Shown here piece by piece: positions 16,859-25,394 of a DNA stretch of 64,000 nt. Under the pieces are notes generated by a model. It made no database searches and was not told the origin of the DNA. It saw nothing but the letters and a program-made list of their open reading frames with translations. Source of the stretch: CAZNUM01 sp964539305 (GTDB lineage Bacteria; Fidelibacterota; Marinisomatia; Marinisomatales; TCS55); contig CAZIIM010000010.1 of assembly GCA_964539305.1 (NCBI GenBank), positions 1-64,000 on the forward strand, written 5' to 3'. The translations under genes and the position numbers were made by a program. The first letter of the stretch is position 1; each line of letters opens with the position of its first letter.

Positions 16859-17760
16859 TGGCCCTGCTGCGGAACCTCTTTCAGGCCCTGAAAAGGACCA
16901 GTACATCCATTTCAAACGCGTTCAATATCCTGACCAAAAAATCCGTGTCTCCGGAAACAATTGAAGCATTGGAAAATACCCTGTTGGCAGCGGATATGGG
17001 AATCGAAACGGTGGAGGAAATTATTCAGGTTATTGAAAAAAACAGGTGGGGCGATATTACAAAAGCAGTGGAGCAATATCTTATTACCAAACTATCGGAG
17101 GTACAACCGGAAGAATTCAGAATCAACACACCTACGATTCAGATGGTTGTCGGTGTGAATGGTACGGGGAAAACAACTACAGCGGCAAAATTGGCCCATT
17201 TTTACCAGAATCAGGGATTGAATGTTCTTTTAATAGGGGCGGACACTTACCGGGCAGCGGCGGTGGAACAATTAAAGATCTGGGCTCAGCGATTGAACGT
17301 GGAACTGATTTGCAATGAACAATCACGCCAACCGTCGGCCATGGTTTACGACGGACTTACGGCCGCCAGGGCTCAGGGGGTCGACGTAGCCATCGTTGAT
17401 ACAGCCGGCCGGTTACATACCTATAAAAACCTGATGAATGAACTGGAAAAAATGTACCGGGTGGCAAACCAGCATTTTTCCGATTTCACGCTTCAATCCC
17501 TTTTAACGCTGGATGCCAGCCTGGGGCAGAATTCCTTGCTCCAGGCCAGGGAATTTGAACGTCATGTGGCACTCACGGGCGCCATTCTAACTAAAATGGA
17601 CGGCACCGCCAAGGGGGGCATTGTTTTTCCGCTGGTCCGGGAAATGAAATTACCCACATTGTTCGTGGGGATTGGGGAACATCCGGAGGATTTAACTCCG
17701 TTTAACCCAGTGGATTATGTTCATAGTTTATTGGGAACGAAGGAAGTTGTGGGTAATTAA
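16858..17760 (+). CDS. ftsY: Signal recognition particle receptor FtsY
   Basis: A 300-residue SRP GTPase with short N domain (residues ~1-80) and G domain. The motifs are G1 GVNGTGKTTTAAKLA near 100, the insertion-box DTYRAAAVEQL, G3 DTAGRLH, G4 TKMDGTAKGG and the closing GIGE...DLTPF. It lacks the long acidic N-terminal extension of the E. coli protein, as is common outside enterobacteria. It docks Ffh-ribosome complexes at the membrane. Its ATG overlaps the pgsA stop by one base. The partner ffh is at 27567-28898. Confidence 0.96.
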   Translation: MALLRNLFQALKRTSTSISNAFNILTKKSVSPETIEALENTLLAADMGIETVEEIIQVIEKNRWGDITKAVEQYLITKLSEVQPEEFRINTPTIQMVVGVNGTGKTTTAAKLAHFYQNQGLNVLLIGADTYRAAAVEQLKIWAQRLNVELICNEQSRQPSAMVYDGLTAARAQGVDVAIVDTAGRLHTYKNLMNELEKMYRVANQHFSDFTLQSLLTLDASLGQNSLLQAREFERHVALTGAILTKMDGTAKGGIVFPLVREMKLPTLFVGIGEHPEDLTPFNPVDYVHSLLGTKEVVGN

Positions 17761-17769
17761 TATTCTGAA

Positions 17770-19071
17770 ATGAAGACCTCCAGAAAACTGAATTTAATTA
17801 GTCTTGGGTGTGCTAAAAACCTGGTGGATTCTGAAATCATTCTCGGTGGATTGAAAGATGGCCCTTTTGAAATCACGGAAGAGCCGGAAGAAGCAGATAC
17901 AATTGTAATTAATACCTGCGGTTTTCTGGATCTGGCCCGGGAGGAATCGGTTGAGACCATTCTGAAAGCGGCCGAATTAAAACAAAAAGGGAACCTGGAA
18001 CAATTAGTTGTGATGGGTTGTCTGTCAGAACGCTATCCGGAAGAGCTGGCCCGGGAAATCCCGGAAGTGGATCGTTTTTTCGGCAGCAACGACCATCGTC
18101 AAATCATCTCTTTTTTAACGGGTCATGATTTTAATCGTCATGATCCGCTGTATTTCCGTTCCCAGCTGACGCCCCGGCATTACGCTTATTTAAAGATCGC
18201 TGAAGGGTGCGACAATGGCTGCTCTTTTTGTAGCATTCCCTTAATGCGGGGATTACAGAAAAGTCGGACCATGGAGTCCATTTTGTGGGAGGCCGAAAAA
18301 TTAGTGGAAGGGGGGGTACAGGAATTACTGGTTATTGCCCAGGACACCACGACTTACGGCTGGGATTTAAAAGATAAAATACATTTGGGCCATCTGATTG
18401 AACGGCTGGACCAGCTGGATTTGCGCTGGATTCGCGTCCATTACGCCCATCCCGCCCACTTGTCAACCCCAATCATTCAGGCGTTCGCTCAAGCGGATAA
18501 AGTCTGTCACTATCTGGATATCCCTGTTCAGCATGCCTCCGATCCAATCCTGAAATCCATGCGCCGGGGATTAAACCGTAAGGGAATTCTGGAACGAATT
18601 GGACGCTTGAGAGAGGCCATCCCTGATATCCGCCTCCGGACCACGGTTATTGTGGGCTATCCGGGTGAAACGGAGGCCGACTTCAAACAATTGTACGACT
18701 TCATTGAAACGGTCCGCTTTGATCGCCTGGGCATTTTCACCTATTCAGAAGAAGAAGGAACCCTGGCGGCAGAACTGAATGATGACGTACCACGGGAAGT
18801 AAAAGATGAACGAATGGGGATTCTCCAGGATCTTCAGGCAAATATCAGCCTGGAGAAGAATGAATCACTTGTTGGGAAAATACTTCCTGTCCTCGTGGAT
18901 GATACGCAAAAAGACCAAAGTATCGGGCGAACCGAGTACGATTCGCCGGAAATTGATAATGTGGTTATTATTGATGAACCTTTGCCCGTGGGAAAAATCG
19001 TCCCTGTAAAAATAGTTCAGGCCCGCGAATTCGAATTAATGGGGACCCCCGTTCTTTCGGAAAAAACCTAG
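17770..19071 (+). CDS. rimO: Ribosomal protein S12 methylthiotransferase RimO
   Basis: A 433-residue radical-SAM methylthiotransferase. The N-terminal cluster cysteines are Cys-14 (LGCAKN), Cys-50 (NTCGF) and Cys-84 (MGCLSERY). The radical-SAM CxxxCxxC is EGCDNGCSFCSIP (Cys-147/151/154), and a C-terminal TRAM domain follows. SLGCAKNLVDSE and CSIPLMRG favour RimO over its paralogue MiaB. It modifies an aspartate of S12. It lies 9 bases after ftsY and its 3' end overlaps a small minus-strand ORF by 4 bases. Confidence 0.95.
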   Translation: MKTSRKLNLISLGCAKNLVDSEIILGGLKDGPFEITEEPEEADTIVINTCGFLDLAREESVETILKAAELKQKGNLEQLVVMGCLSERYPEELAREIPEVDRFFGSNDHRQIISFLTGHDFNRHDPLYFRSQLTPRHYAYLKIAEGCDNGCSFCSIPLMRGLQKSRTMESILWEAEKLVEGGVQELLVIAQDTTTYGWDLKDKIHLGHLIERLDQLDLRWIRVHYAHPAHLSTPIIQAFAQADKVCHYLDIPVQHASDPILKSMRRGLNRKGILERIGRLREAIPDIRLRTTVIVGYPGETEADFKQLYDFIETVRFDRLGIFTYSEEEGTLAAELNDDVPREVKDERMGILQDLQANISLEKNESLVGKILPVLVDDTQKDQSIGRTEYDSPEIDNVVIIDEPLPVGKIVPVKIVQAREFELMGTPVLSEKT

Positions 19072-19283
19072 TCCACTGATTGCTTTTTCTTTTCCGCAGG
19101 AAAGAGCAGGAGTATGGCAGTAAAAGTGGTTCCTGTCGAGGCAGCAAACAGGATTGCGATCATTAAACCAGTGGTGGAGTTCAGCGGGAGGTGAAAAAGG
19201 GTATTCATAATCCAGAGGATTCCCAGGGTGAGAAAGAAACTTATCAAAATGCACAACGGGGCAAACCAGACTATTCGCTTCAA
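19068..19283 (-). CDS. Hypothetical small membrane protein with two transmembrane segments
   Basis: A 71-residue ORF read from TTG at 19283. Two long hydrophobic stretches (residues ~4-26 and ~38-61) flank a short polar loop, and the C-terminus is charged (PAEKKKQSVD), as expected of a genuine small inner-membrane protein. A strong AGGAGG lies upstream, though 13 bases from the TTG, which is long; ATC codon starts are unlikely, so the exact start is unsure. It is convergent with rimO and overlaps its stop by 4 bases, and divergent from uvrB. No family is recognised. The gene is likely real because it fills an otherwise empty 400-base interval. Confidence 0.55.
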   Translation of the reverse strand: MKRIVWFAPLCILISFFLTLGILWIMNTLFHLPLNSTTGLMIAILFAASTGTTFTAILLLFPAEKKKQSVD

Positions 19284-19473
19284 TTCGATTGTATTTCCTC
19301 CTGATTAGAGTTTTGAGCTATGCCAAACAATAGTTTATTAGTCACCTCCCCATCAAATCAACGATTATTATTAATTGGCAATGAGTCAGTTGGAAATATC
19401 CCTTTTGCGAGTTCTGTGTCAATCGATTCTCTGCCATTGCTTCTAACAAAGGCATCGACGTAATTTTGCCTAT

Positions 19474-21474
19474 ATGGCAGAGTTTAAATTACATAGCGAT
19501 TTCGAGCCCCAGGGCGATCAGCCCCAGGCGATTCGGGAACTGGTTGCCGGTCTGAAGCGTGGGGACCCCCATCAGGTACTATTGGGGATCACCGGTTCCG
19601 GGAAAACATTCACCATGGCCAACGTCATTCAGGAAGTTCAGCGGCCGACACTGATTATGTCCCATAACAAGACCCTGGCTGCCCAGCTCTACGGGGAATT
19701 CAAACAACTGTTCCCTGAAAACGCCGTCGAGTATTTTATCAGTTATTACGATTATTACCAGCCCGAAGCGTATTTACCGGTGACCGACACCTATATCGAA
19801 AAAGATATGTCCGTCAACGAGGAAATTGATATTTTGCGCCTGAAAACCACCAGTTCTCTCATGGAGCGGAGAGATGTGATTGTGGTCAGTTCCGTTTCGT
19901 GTATTTACGGGATCGGTTCTCCGGAAGAGTACCGGGATAAGGTCATTCATATTCAGCGGGGTACCCTATTAAAACGGCGGGATTTCCTGAAACACCTGGT
20001 GAATATTCATTACCGTCGAAATGATGTGGTGTTTGAACGGAGTACCTTCCGGGTTCGGGGCGATGTGATCGAAATTTACCTGGCCTACGAGGATGTGGGT
20101 CTGAGAATTGAGATGTTTGGCGATCAAATAGAATCCATCGTCCGCTTTCACCCGCTAACGGGAGAGATCCTCAAGGAAATGGACTCCGATTTTATTTACC
20201 CCGGTAAACATTTCGTTACCGACCAGGAAACCATAAACCGGGTTATTGGTGAAATCCGCACAGAATTAATCGCCCGCCTGGAAGAATTGCGCGCTCAGGA
20301 TAAACTGGTGGAGGCGCAACGCCTGGAACAGCGCGTCAACTTTGACATGGAAATGATGATGGAGGTGGGGTATTGTTCAGGTATTGAGAATTATTCCCGT
20401 TATTTTTCAAATCGTAAACCGGGGGAACGACCTTTCACCCTTATTGATTTTTTCCCCAAGGATTTTTTAACCATTATCGATGAATCCCACGTCACGCTCC
20501 CCCAGATTCAGGGGATGTACAACGGCGATCGTGCCCGGAAAGAAATTCTGGTGGAATACGGTTTCCGCTTGCCCAGCGCCCTGGATAACCGCCCTTTAAA
20601 GTATGACGAATTTCAGTCGCTGCAGAAACAGGTAATCTACGTCTCAGCCACGCCCGCCTACCGGGAGCTGGAACTGAGCGGTGGCACGGTGGTGGAACAG
20701 GTTATCCGGCCAACCGGTTTGATTGATCCTGAAGTGGAAGTGCGCCCGACACGGGGACAGATTGATGATTTGATCGGTGAAATCCGAAAACGGGTGGCGC
20801 GTCATGAACGTACGTTGGTTACGACTCTCACGAAACGCATGGCCGAGGACCTTTGTGAATACCTTCGGGGAGTGAATTTACGGGTTCGTTATCTCCACAG
20901 TGAAATCGATACCCTGGAACGGGTTCAGATTCTCCGGGATTTACGGATGGGCGAATTTGACGTACTGGTGGGAATAAACTTATTAAGGGAAGGACTGGAT
21001 CTACCGGAAGTTTCCCTGGTGGCTGTTCTGGATGCGGATAAGCAGGGCTTTCTCCGGTCGCGCAGTTCCCTGATGCAGGTGGCCGGGCGGGCCGCCCGGC
21101 ATTTGGAAGGACGTGTTATTCTGTACGGAGATACCATTTCCGACGCCATGGAATACTTGATCAGTGAAACCAAGCGCCGTCGGAAAATTCAGCTGAAATA
21201 TAATGAAGAACATGGCATTACGCCTAAAACCGTGTACAAATCCATGGATCAAATTATGGGTTCAACGGCCGTTGCAGATTCCATCAGTGAACCACAGATT
21301 ACGCCCTTAAAGAGCCGCCGTGGAGATGATTTCAGCGCCATGGATAAGCAACTGGCCATTGAAATGATGCGCCAGGAGATGCTAGAAGCGGCAGAGAATC
21401 TGAAATTTGAACGGGCAGCCCGGCTACGGGACGAAATACTCCGTCTGGAAAAAGATCTTGAAAAGGTATTCTAA
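19474..21474 (+). CDS. uvrB: UvrABC excinuclease subunit B
   Basis: A 666-residue DNA-damage verification helicase of nucleotide excision repair. Walker A is LLGITGSGKTFTMANV near residues 36-50. The beta-hairpin region (YYDYYQPEAYLP) clamps damaged DNA, and helicase motifs DESH, VSATP, LREGLDLPEV and QVAGRAARH follow. The C-terminal UVR domain (EMLEAAENLKFERAARLRDEI) binds UvrC. ATG 19474 gives the usual N-terminal FEPQGDQPQAI. The upstream 190 bases hold no gene; I could not pick out a convincing LexA operator. Confidence 0.97.
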   Translation: MAEFKLHSDFEPQGDQPQAIRELVAGLKRGDPHQVLLGITGSGKTFTMANVIQEVQRPTLIMSHNKTLAAQLYGEFKQLFPENAVEYFISYYDYYQPEAYLPVTDTYIEKDMSVNEEIDILRLKTTSSLMERRDVIVVSSVSCIYGIGSPEEYRDKVIHIQRGTLLKRRDFLKHLVNIHYRRNDVVFERSTFRVRGDVIEIYLAYEDVGLRIEMFGDQIESIVRFHPLTGEILKEMDSDFIYPGKHFVTDQETINRVIGEIRTELIARLEELRAQDKLVEAQRLEQRVNFDMEMMMEVGYCSGIENYSRYFSNRKPGERPFTLIDFFPKDFLTIIDESHVTLPQIQGMYNGDRARKEILVEYGFRLPSALDNRPLKYDEFQSLQKQVIYVSATPAYRELELSGGTVVEQVIRPTGLIDPEVEVRPTRGQIDDLIGEIRKRVARHERTLVTTLTKRMAEDLCEYLRGVNLRVRYLHSEIDTLERVQILRDLRMGEFDVLVGINLLREGLDLPEVSLVAVLDADKQGFLRSRSSLMQVAGRAARHLEGRVILYGDTISDAMEYLISETKRRRKIQLKYNEEHGITPKTVYKSMDQIMGSTAVADSISEPQITPLKSRRGDDFSAMDKQLAIEMMRQEMLEAAENLKFERAARLRDEILRLEKDLEKVF

Positions 21475-21503
21475 ACTCATGAAAATGAAAGAGGAAACCG
21501 TTT

Positions 21504-22700
21504 ATGATTGATTTAGACCGGTTGCAACAAATATCCGGTATTATTGGTCGCTCAGACGCGATTCAGGAAGTGCTTGAAATGATTGCCCAGGTGGCCCCGG
21601 TAGATATCTCTGTTCTGATTACGGGGGAATCGGGAACCGGGAAGGAAATGGTAGCAAAGGCCATTCACCGCTTCAGTCGCCGCAGTCAGGAAACACTGGT
21701 TACAGTCAACTGTGGAGCCATTCCCGAGGGGATCATTGAAAGTGAACTTTTCGGACATGTGAAGGGCGCCTTCACGGACGCTAGGGAAGACAGGAAAGGG
21801 TACTTCGAAACGGCCAACAAGGGTACCATTTTTCTGGATGAAATCGGTGAAACGCCCCTGGAAACCCAGGTCAAACTCCTGCGTGTTCTGGAAACAGGTG
21901 AATTCACCCCGGTAGGTGGCTCCCGCATGAAAAAGACGGATGTTCGCGTGGTGGCCGCCACGAACAAGGATTTGAGTCAACTGGTTGAAAAGGAACAATT
22001 CCGGCAGGATTTATATTACCGATTAAAAACAGTCACCATTAATGTTCCGGCCCTGCGACACCGAATAGAAGATCTGAGCCTGCTGGTGGAACGGTTTGCC
22101 CTGGAATTCACCCGTTCCAACGATATTCCCTACCGCGGTTTTATGCCGGAAGCTCTCCGGGTTATGAAACAGCATTCCTGGCCTGGAAACGTTCGTGAGT
22201 TGAAAAATTTTGTAGAAAGTATTCTGGTTTTGGAAAAGGGTGAACGCATTACGGCGGCGATGGTAGAGCGCCAACTGGGTACGGCGCCGGTCTTTGAAGA
22301 TAATCCCCGTTTGCCCGTCCCCCTGAATCAACCTCCGGAAGTGGCGGAGCGGGAACTGATTCTTCGCCAGCTTTTTTTGCTCAGGCAGGATGTGGAATTT
22401 TTAAAACAGCTGGCCACTCAGGGCGTTGTCACCGATCAAACCGGATACCCGGTGTTGCCGGGTCAGGAGGGAATGATGCCTTCCGGGGGAATGCGGATCG
22501 AAGAAGATTCCGGGTACTTAATACGTAGTTCCGCCATCGGGGATATGTCTCTGGAAGATCTGGAGCGGGAGGCAATTGAACGGACGCTGAAATTTTTTAA
22601 TAATAACCGCCGCGCCACGGCCCGCTCTCTGGGAATGAGTGAACGAACACTTTACCGTAAGATTAATGATTACGGTCTGGAGAAAAAAATCAAATCCTGA
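21504..22700 (+). CDS. Sigma-54-dependent transcriptional activator without receiver domain
   Basis: A 398-residue enhancer-binding protein. An AAA+ domain starts almost at the N-terminus (GIIGRSDAI, Walker A GESGTGKE at 41-48, Walker B GTIFLDEIGE, sensor AATNKDL, WPGNVRELKN). A linker (~270-345) and a Fis-type helix-turn-helix (RRATARSLGMSERTLYRKI) follow. There is no N-terminal receiver, GAF or PAS domain, so activity would be set by an interacting protein or by expression. The sigma-54 contact loop reads GAFTDA (88-93) in place of the consensus GAFTGA. It is 30 bases after uvrB and 12 bases before lptE; association of such a gene with lptE is also known in Bacteroidetes. Confidence 0.93.
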   Translation: MIDLDRLQQISGIIGRSDAIQEVLEMIAQVAPVDISVLITGESGTGKEMVAKAIHRFSRRSQETLVTVNCGAIPEGIIESELFGHVKGAFTDAREDRKGYFETANKGTIFLDEIGETPLETQVKLLRVLETGEFTPVGGSRMKKTDVRVVAATNKDLSQLVEKEQFRQDLYYRLKTVTINVPALRHRIEDLSLLVERFALEFTRSNDIPYRGFMPEALRVMKQHSWPGNVRELKNFVESILVLEKGERITAAMVERQLGTAPVFEDNPRLPVPLNQPPEVAERELILRQLFLLRQDVEFLKQLATQGVVTDQTGYPVLPGQEGMMPSGGMRIEEDSGYLIRSSAIGDMSLEDLEREAIERTLKFFNNNRRATARSLGMSERTLYRKINDYGLEKKIKS

Positions 22701-22711
22701 GAATCAGAAAG

Positions 22712-23302
22712 ATGAAAAGCTCCATTCTCCGCAACCCATTTCGTACACAACTGATTCTCGGACTCTTACCGTTCTTGATGGTGGCAGGGATAAGTTGTTC
22801 CTATTATTCTATGGCAGGAAGTATTCCGCCCCATATTAACGATATTGCCATCCCCCTGGTAGAGAACCAGACCGCGGAATTTGGACTGACAGAAGCGGTG
22901 ACGGAAGACCTGATAAAAAAGTTCACGGAAGAAAATATCCTGCGGGTCAGCCCTGAGGATGAAGCCTCTTCCATTTTGAGGGGTACGATTGTCAAGGTTC
23001 AGGATTCTCCTTACACTTTTACAAAGGAGGAAGCAGTGACGGAATACCGTTTGACATTGACCCTGGCCGTCGAGTGGTATGACGTAAAAAATGATAAAGT
23101 GATTTTGAAGAAGCAATTTTCCGGTTGGGGTGCTTATGGCTCCAGCGAAGACATTAGTACGGACGGAATTGATAATGACGGGGATGGTTTGATTGACGGA
23201 GAGGACGACGATGAGTTCGGTGATCCCAGGGAATTCGCCACCCGGGTTGCCGTGAATAAGATTGCGGAAGATGTATTGAACGAAATCATGACCTCGTGGT
23301 AG
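22712..23302 (+). CDS. lptE: LPS-assembly lipoprotein LptE with an acidic DNDGDG insertion
   Basis: A 196-residue protein with a signal peptide and a probable lipidated Cys-29 (AGISCSYYSM). The CSYYSMAG...IPPHINDIAIPLVENQT region is the FCB-type LptE signature. LptE plugs LptD and delivers LPS to the outer surface. Residues ~149-172 carry a strongly acidic DGIDNDGDGLIDGEDDDE stretch resembling calcium-binding thrombospondin type 3 or EF-hand-like loops, not part of the canonical LptE fold. It follows the sigma-54 activator by 12 bases and precedes asnS by 43 bases. Confidence 0.87.
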   Translation: MKSSILRNPFRTQLILGLLPFLMVAGISCSYYSMAGSIPPHINDIAIPLVENQTAEFGLTEAVTEDLIKKFTEENILRVSPEDEASSILRGTIVKVQDSPYTFTKEEAVTEYRLTLTLAVEWYDVKNDKVILKKQFSGWGAYGSSEDISTDGIDNDGDGLIDGEDDDEFGDPREFATRVAVNKIAEDVLNEIMTSW

Positions 23303-23344
23303 CTTTCTCCCACTAACAAATAATATTATGCAAGGTTGTAATCG

Positions 23345-24637
23345 ATGAATCGGGTGACCGTAAGGGATTTAAAAAACTATACCGGGAAAGTTGTTACGCT
23401 GAATGGCTGGGTTTACCAGCTTCGGGCCAGTGGTAAAATCTGGTTTCTCATATTGCGGGATGGCACTGGTTTGGTTCAATGTGTTGTGGTCAAATCGGAA
23501 GTGGATGAATCCATTTTTAAGTTGAAACCCGAATTAACCCAGGAGTCTTCCATTACTGTGACGGGAACAGTCCGGAAGGAACCCCGTTCGGTAGGGGGAT
23601 ATGAACTGGGCGTCAGCGATATAATTGTGCACCAGATTGCCCAGGACTACCCCATTTCACCGAAGGAACACGGAACTGACTTTTTGATGAATCATCGCCA
23701 CCTTTGGCTCCGGTCCCGGAAACAGCACGCCATCTTAAGGATCCGTCACCAGATTGTAAAAGCTTCCCGTGATTTTTTCGATATGAACGGTTTTACGTTG
23801 GTGGATTCGCCGATTCTCACCGGCAATGCGGTTGAAGGGACCACGACCTTATTCGAATTGGGGTATTTTGACCGTTCCGCCTATCTGACCCAGAGTGGGC
23901 AGTTGTACGGGGAAGCCAGTGCGATGGCTTTTGGAAAAATTTATGTTTTTGGTCCCACTTTTCGGGCAGAAAAATCCAAAACCCGCCGCCATTTAACCGA
24001 ATTTTGGATGATTGAGCCGGAGATGGCCTACTGTGACCTGAATGAGGATATGGATTGGGCCGAAAAGTTTGTTTCCTACATCGTTCAATGGTGTTTGGAG
24101 CACTGCCAGGATGAATTGAATATTCTGGAGCGGGATGTGTCATCCCTGGAACGGGTTCAGCCGCCTTTTCCAAGGATAACTTATGACGAGGCGGCTGCCA
24201 TCTTGAAGGAAAAGGGTGCTGATTTTGAGTACGGATCTGATTTTGGCGGGACCGATGAAACCATCATTTCGGAGCAATTTGATCGCCCGGTCATGATTCA
24301 CCATTGGCCAGCCGATATTAAGGCCTTTTACATGAAACGGGCCCCGGAGAACGAAGAACTGGCCCTGGGGGTGGATATGCTGGCACCGGAAGGTTACGGC
24401 GAAATCATCGGCGGTGGCCAGCGTGAAGACGACTACGATACGCTGGTCAGGCGCATTCAACGGAATGATTTGCCCCTGGAACCGTTTAAGTGGTATCTGG
24501 ACCTGCGTCGCTACGGCTCGGTTCCCCATGCTGGGTTTGGTCTGGGACTGGAACGTACAGTGGCCTGGATTTGCGGCATACGGCATATCCGGGAAACAAT
24601 TCCGTTCCCCCGCACAATCACCCGTCTGGAACCGTAA
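23345..24637 (+). CDS. asnS: Asparaginyl-tRNA synthetase
   Basis: A 430-residue class IIb synthetase. Residues ~1-110 are the anticodon-binding OB fold (GWVYQLRASGKIWFLILRDGT). The catalytic core has motif 2 FGPTFRAEKSKTRRHLTEFWM, preceded by LTQSGQLYGEA, and motif 3 GFGLGLERTVAWICG. The spacing and FRAEKSKTRRH favour AsnS over AspS. It charges tRNA-Asn directly. Start ATG 23345 gives a standard N-terminus. The stop shares one base with the next ATG (TAATG). Confidence 0.94.
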   Translation: MNRVTVRDLKNYTGKVVTLNGWVYQLRASGKIWFLILRDGTGLVQCVVVKSEVDESIFKLKPELTQESSITVTGTVRKEPRSVGGYELGVSDIIVHQIAQDYPISPKEHGTDFLMNHRHLWLRSRKQHAILRIRHQIVKASRDFFDMNGFTLVDSPILTGNAVEGTTTLFELGYFDRSAYLTQSGQLYGEASAMAFGKIYVFGPTFRAEKSKTRRHLTEFWMIEPEMAYCDLNEDMDWAEKFVSYIVQWCLEHCQDELNILERDVSSLERVQPPFPRITYDEAAAILKEKGADFEYGSDFGGTDETIISEQFDRPVMIHHWPADIKAFYMKRAPENEELALGVDMLAPEGYGEIIGGGQREDDYDTLVRRIQRNDLPLEPFKWYLDLRRYGSVPHAGFGLGLERTVAWICGIRHIRETIPFPRTITRLEP

Positions 24638-25095
24638 TGAATTTTAATGCCCGGATCGCTGTTTTTGGCGGACGCGATATTGAAACCTCTGTTTATGATG
24701 AAGCACTGAAAATCGGGCATTTAATGGCCAAAGAAAACTGGCTCGTTTATTGTGGGGGAGGAGAAGGGGTGATGGAAGCCATTGCCAAAGGGGTGGAGCA
24801 GGCGGGAGGCACCTGTGTCGGTATATTAAAAGGTACTGAATTGGAGGAAGGTAACCGATACTTAACCATTCCGGTGGCTACGGGCATGGGTATCAGCCGA
24901 AATGCATTACTGGCGTATAACTGTGATGTGGCATTGGCCATCAGCGGAAAATATGGGACCCTGTCGGAAATCGCCTACGCCTTTCAACTGGGTAAGCCGG
25001 TGGTGGGTTTTAAAACCTGGGACTTAGAAGGAATACATCAGGAAAATACGCCAACTGGTGTAATTAATAAAGTTAGAGAATTATTAAAGCAATGA
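24637..25095 (+). CDS. TIGR00725 family (LOG/DprA-like Rossmann) protein
   Basis: A 152-residue protein starting at ATG 24637, which overlaps the asnS stop by one base; a longer in-frame TTG start at 24490 would lie inside asnS and is not needed. The Rossmann pattern includes IAVFGGRDIE, VYCGGGEGVMEAIAKGVEQAGG (a nucleotide-binding GGxxGxM-type loop) and GKYGTLSEIAYAFQLGKPVVG. This is the TIGR00725 subgroup, related to lysine decarboxylase-like LOG proteins and possible Mo-cofactor carriers; the biochemical role is unproven. It overlaps acyP by 4 bases. Confidence 0.85.
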   Translation: MNFNARIAVFGGRDIETSVYDEALKIGHLMAKENWLVYCGGGEGVMEAIAKGVEQAGGTCVGILKGTELEEGNRYLTIPVATGMGISRNALLAYNCDVALAISGKYGTLSEIAYAFQLGKPVVGFKTWDLEGIHQENTPTGVINKVRELLKQ

Positions 25096-25391
25096 AGTCA
25101 GACGAATCTAAACCCAATAACGCCGGTGTACGACTGGTTATCACCGGTCGGGTACAGATGGTTGGATTTCGATGGTTTACGGTCCAGTGGGGTCGGGATC
25201 TCAATTTGACCGGGTTCGCCAGGAATGAATCGGACGGATCTGTTCTGGTAGAAGCGGAAGGGGCAAAAGGGGACCTGGAATCCTTAATCAGGGAAGTAAA
25301 AAAGGGGCCACCCGCCTCTTCTGTCGATCGCGTCGAAGTGGAATGGTTGCCCTTCGAGCATCGGTTCCGCGATTTTGAAATTCGGTATTAA
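25092..25391 (+). CDS. acyP: Acylphosphatase
   Basis: A 99-residue acylphosphatase-fold enzyme that hydrolyses carboxyl-phosphate bonds. The active-site Arg lies in TGRVQMVGFRWFT (residues ~17-29) and the catalytic Asn in GFARNESDGSV. The usual VQGVGFR has Met in place of Gly here, while both catalytic residues are retained. It overlaps the previous gene by 4 bases (ATGA) and is followed 3 bases later by nadE, all inside the asnS operon. Confidence 0.92.
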   Translation: MKSDESKPNNAGVRLVITGRVQMVGFRWFTVQWGRDLNLTGFARNESDGSVLVEAEGAKGDLESLIREVKKGPPASSVDRVEVEWLPFEHRFRDFEIRY

Positions 25392-25394
25392 CCT

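Noticed and set aside
16370..16915. 181-codon minus-strand ORF opposite pgsA
   Set aside because: Low-complexity Gly/Asn/Gln sequence without hydrophobic core, fully antisense to a conserved membrane enzyme.
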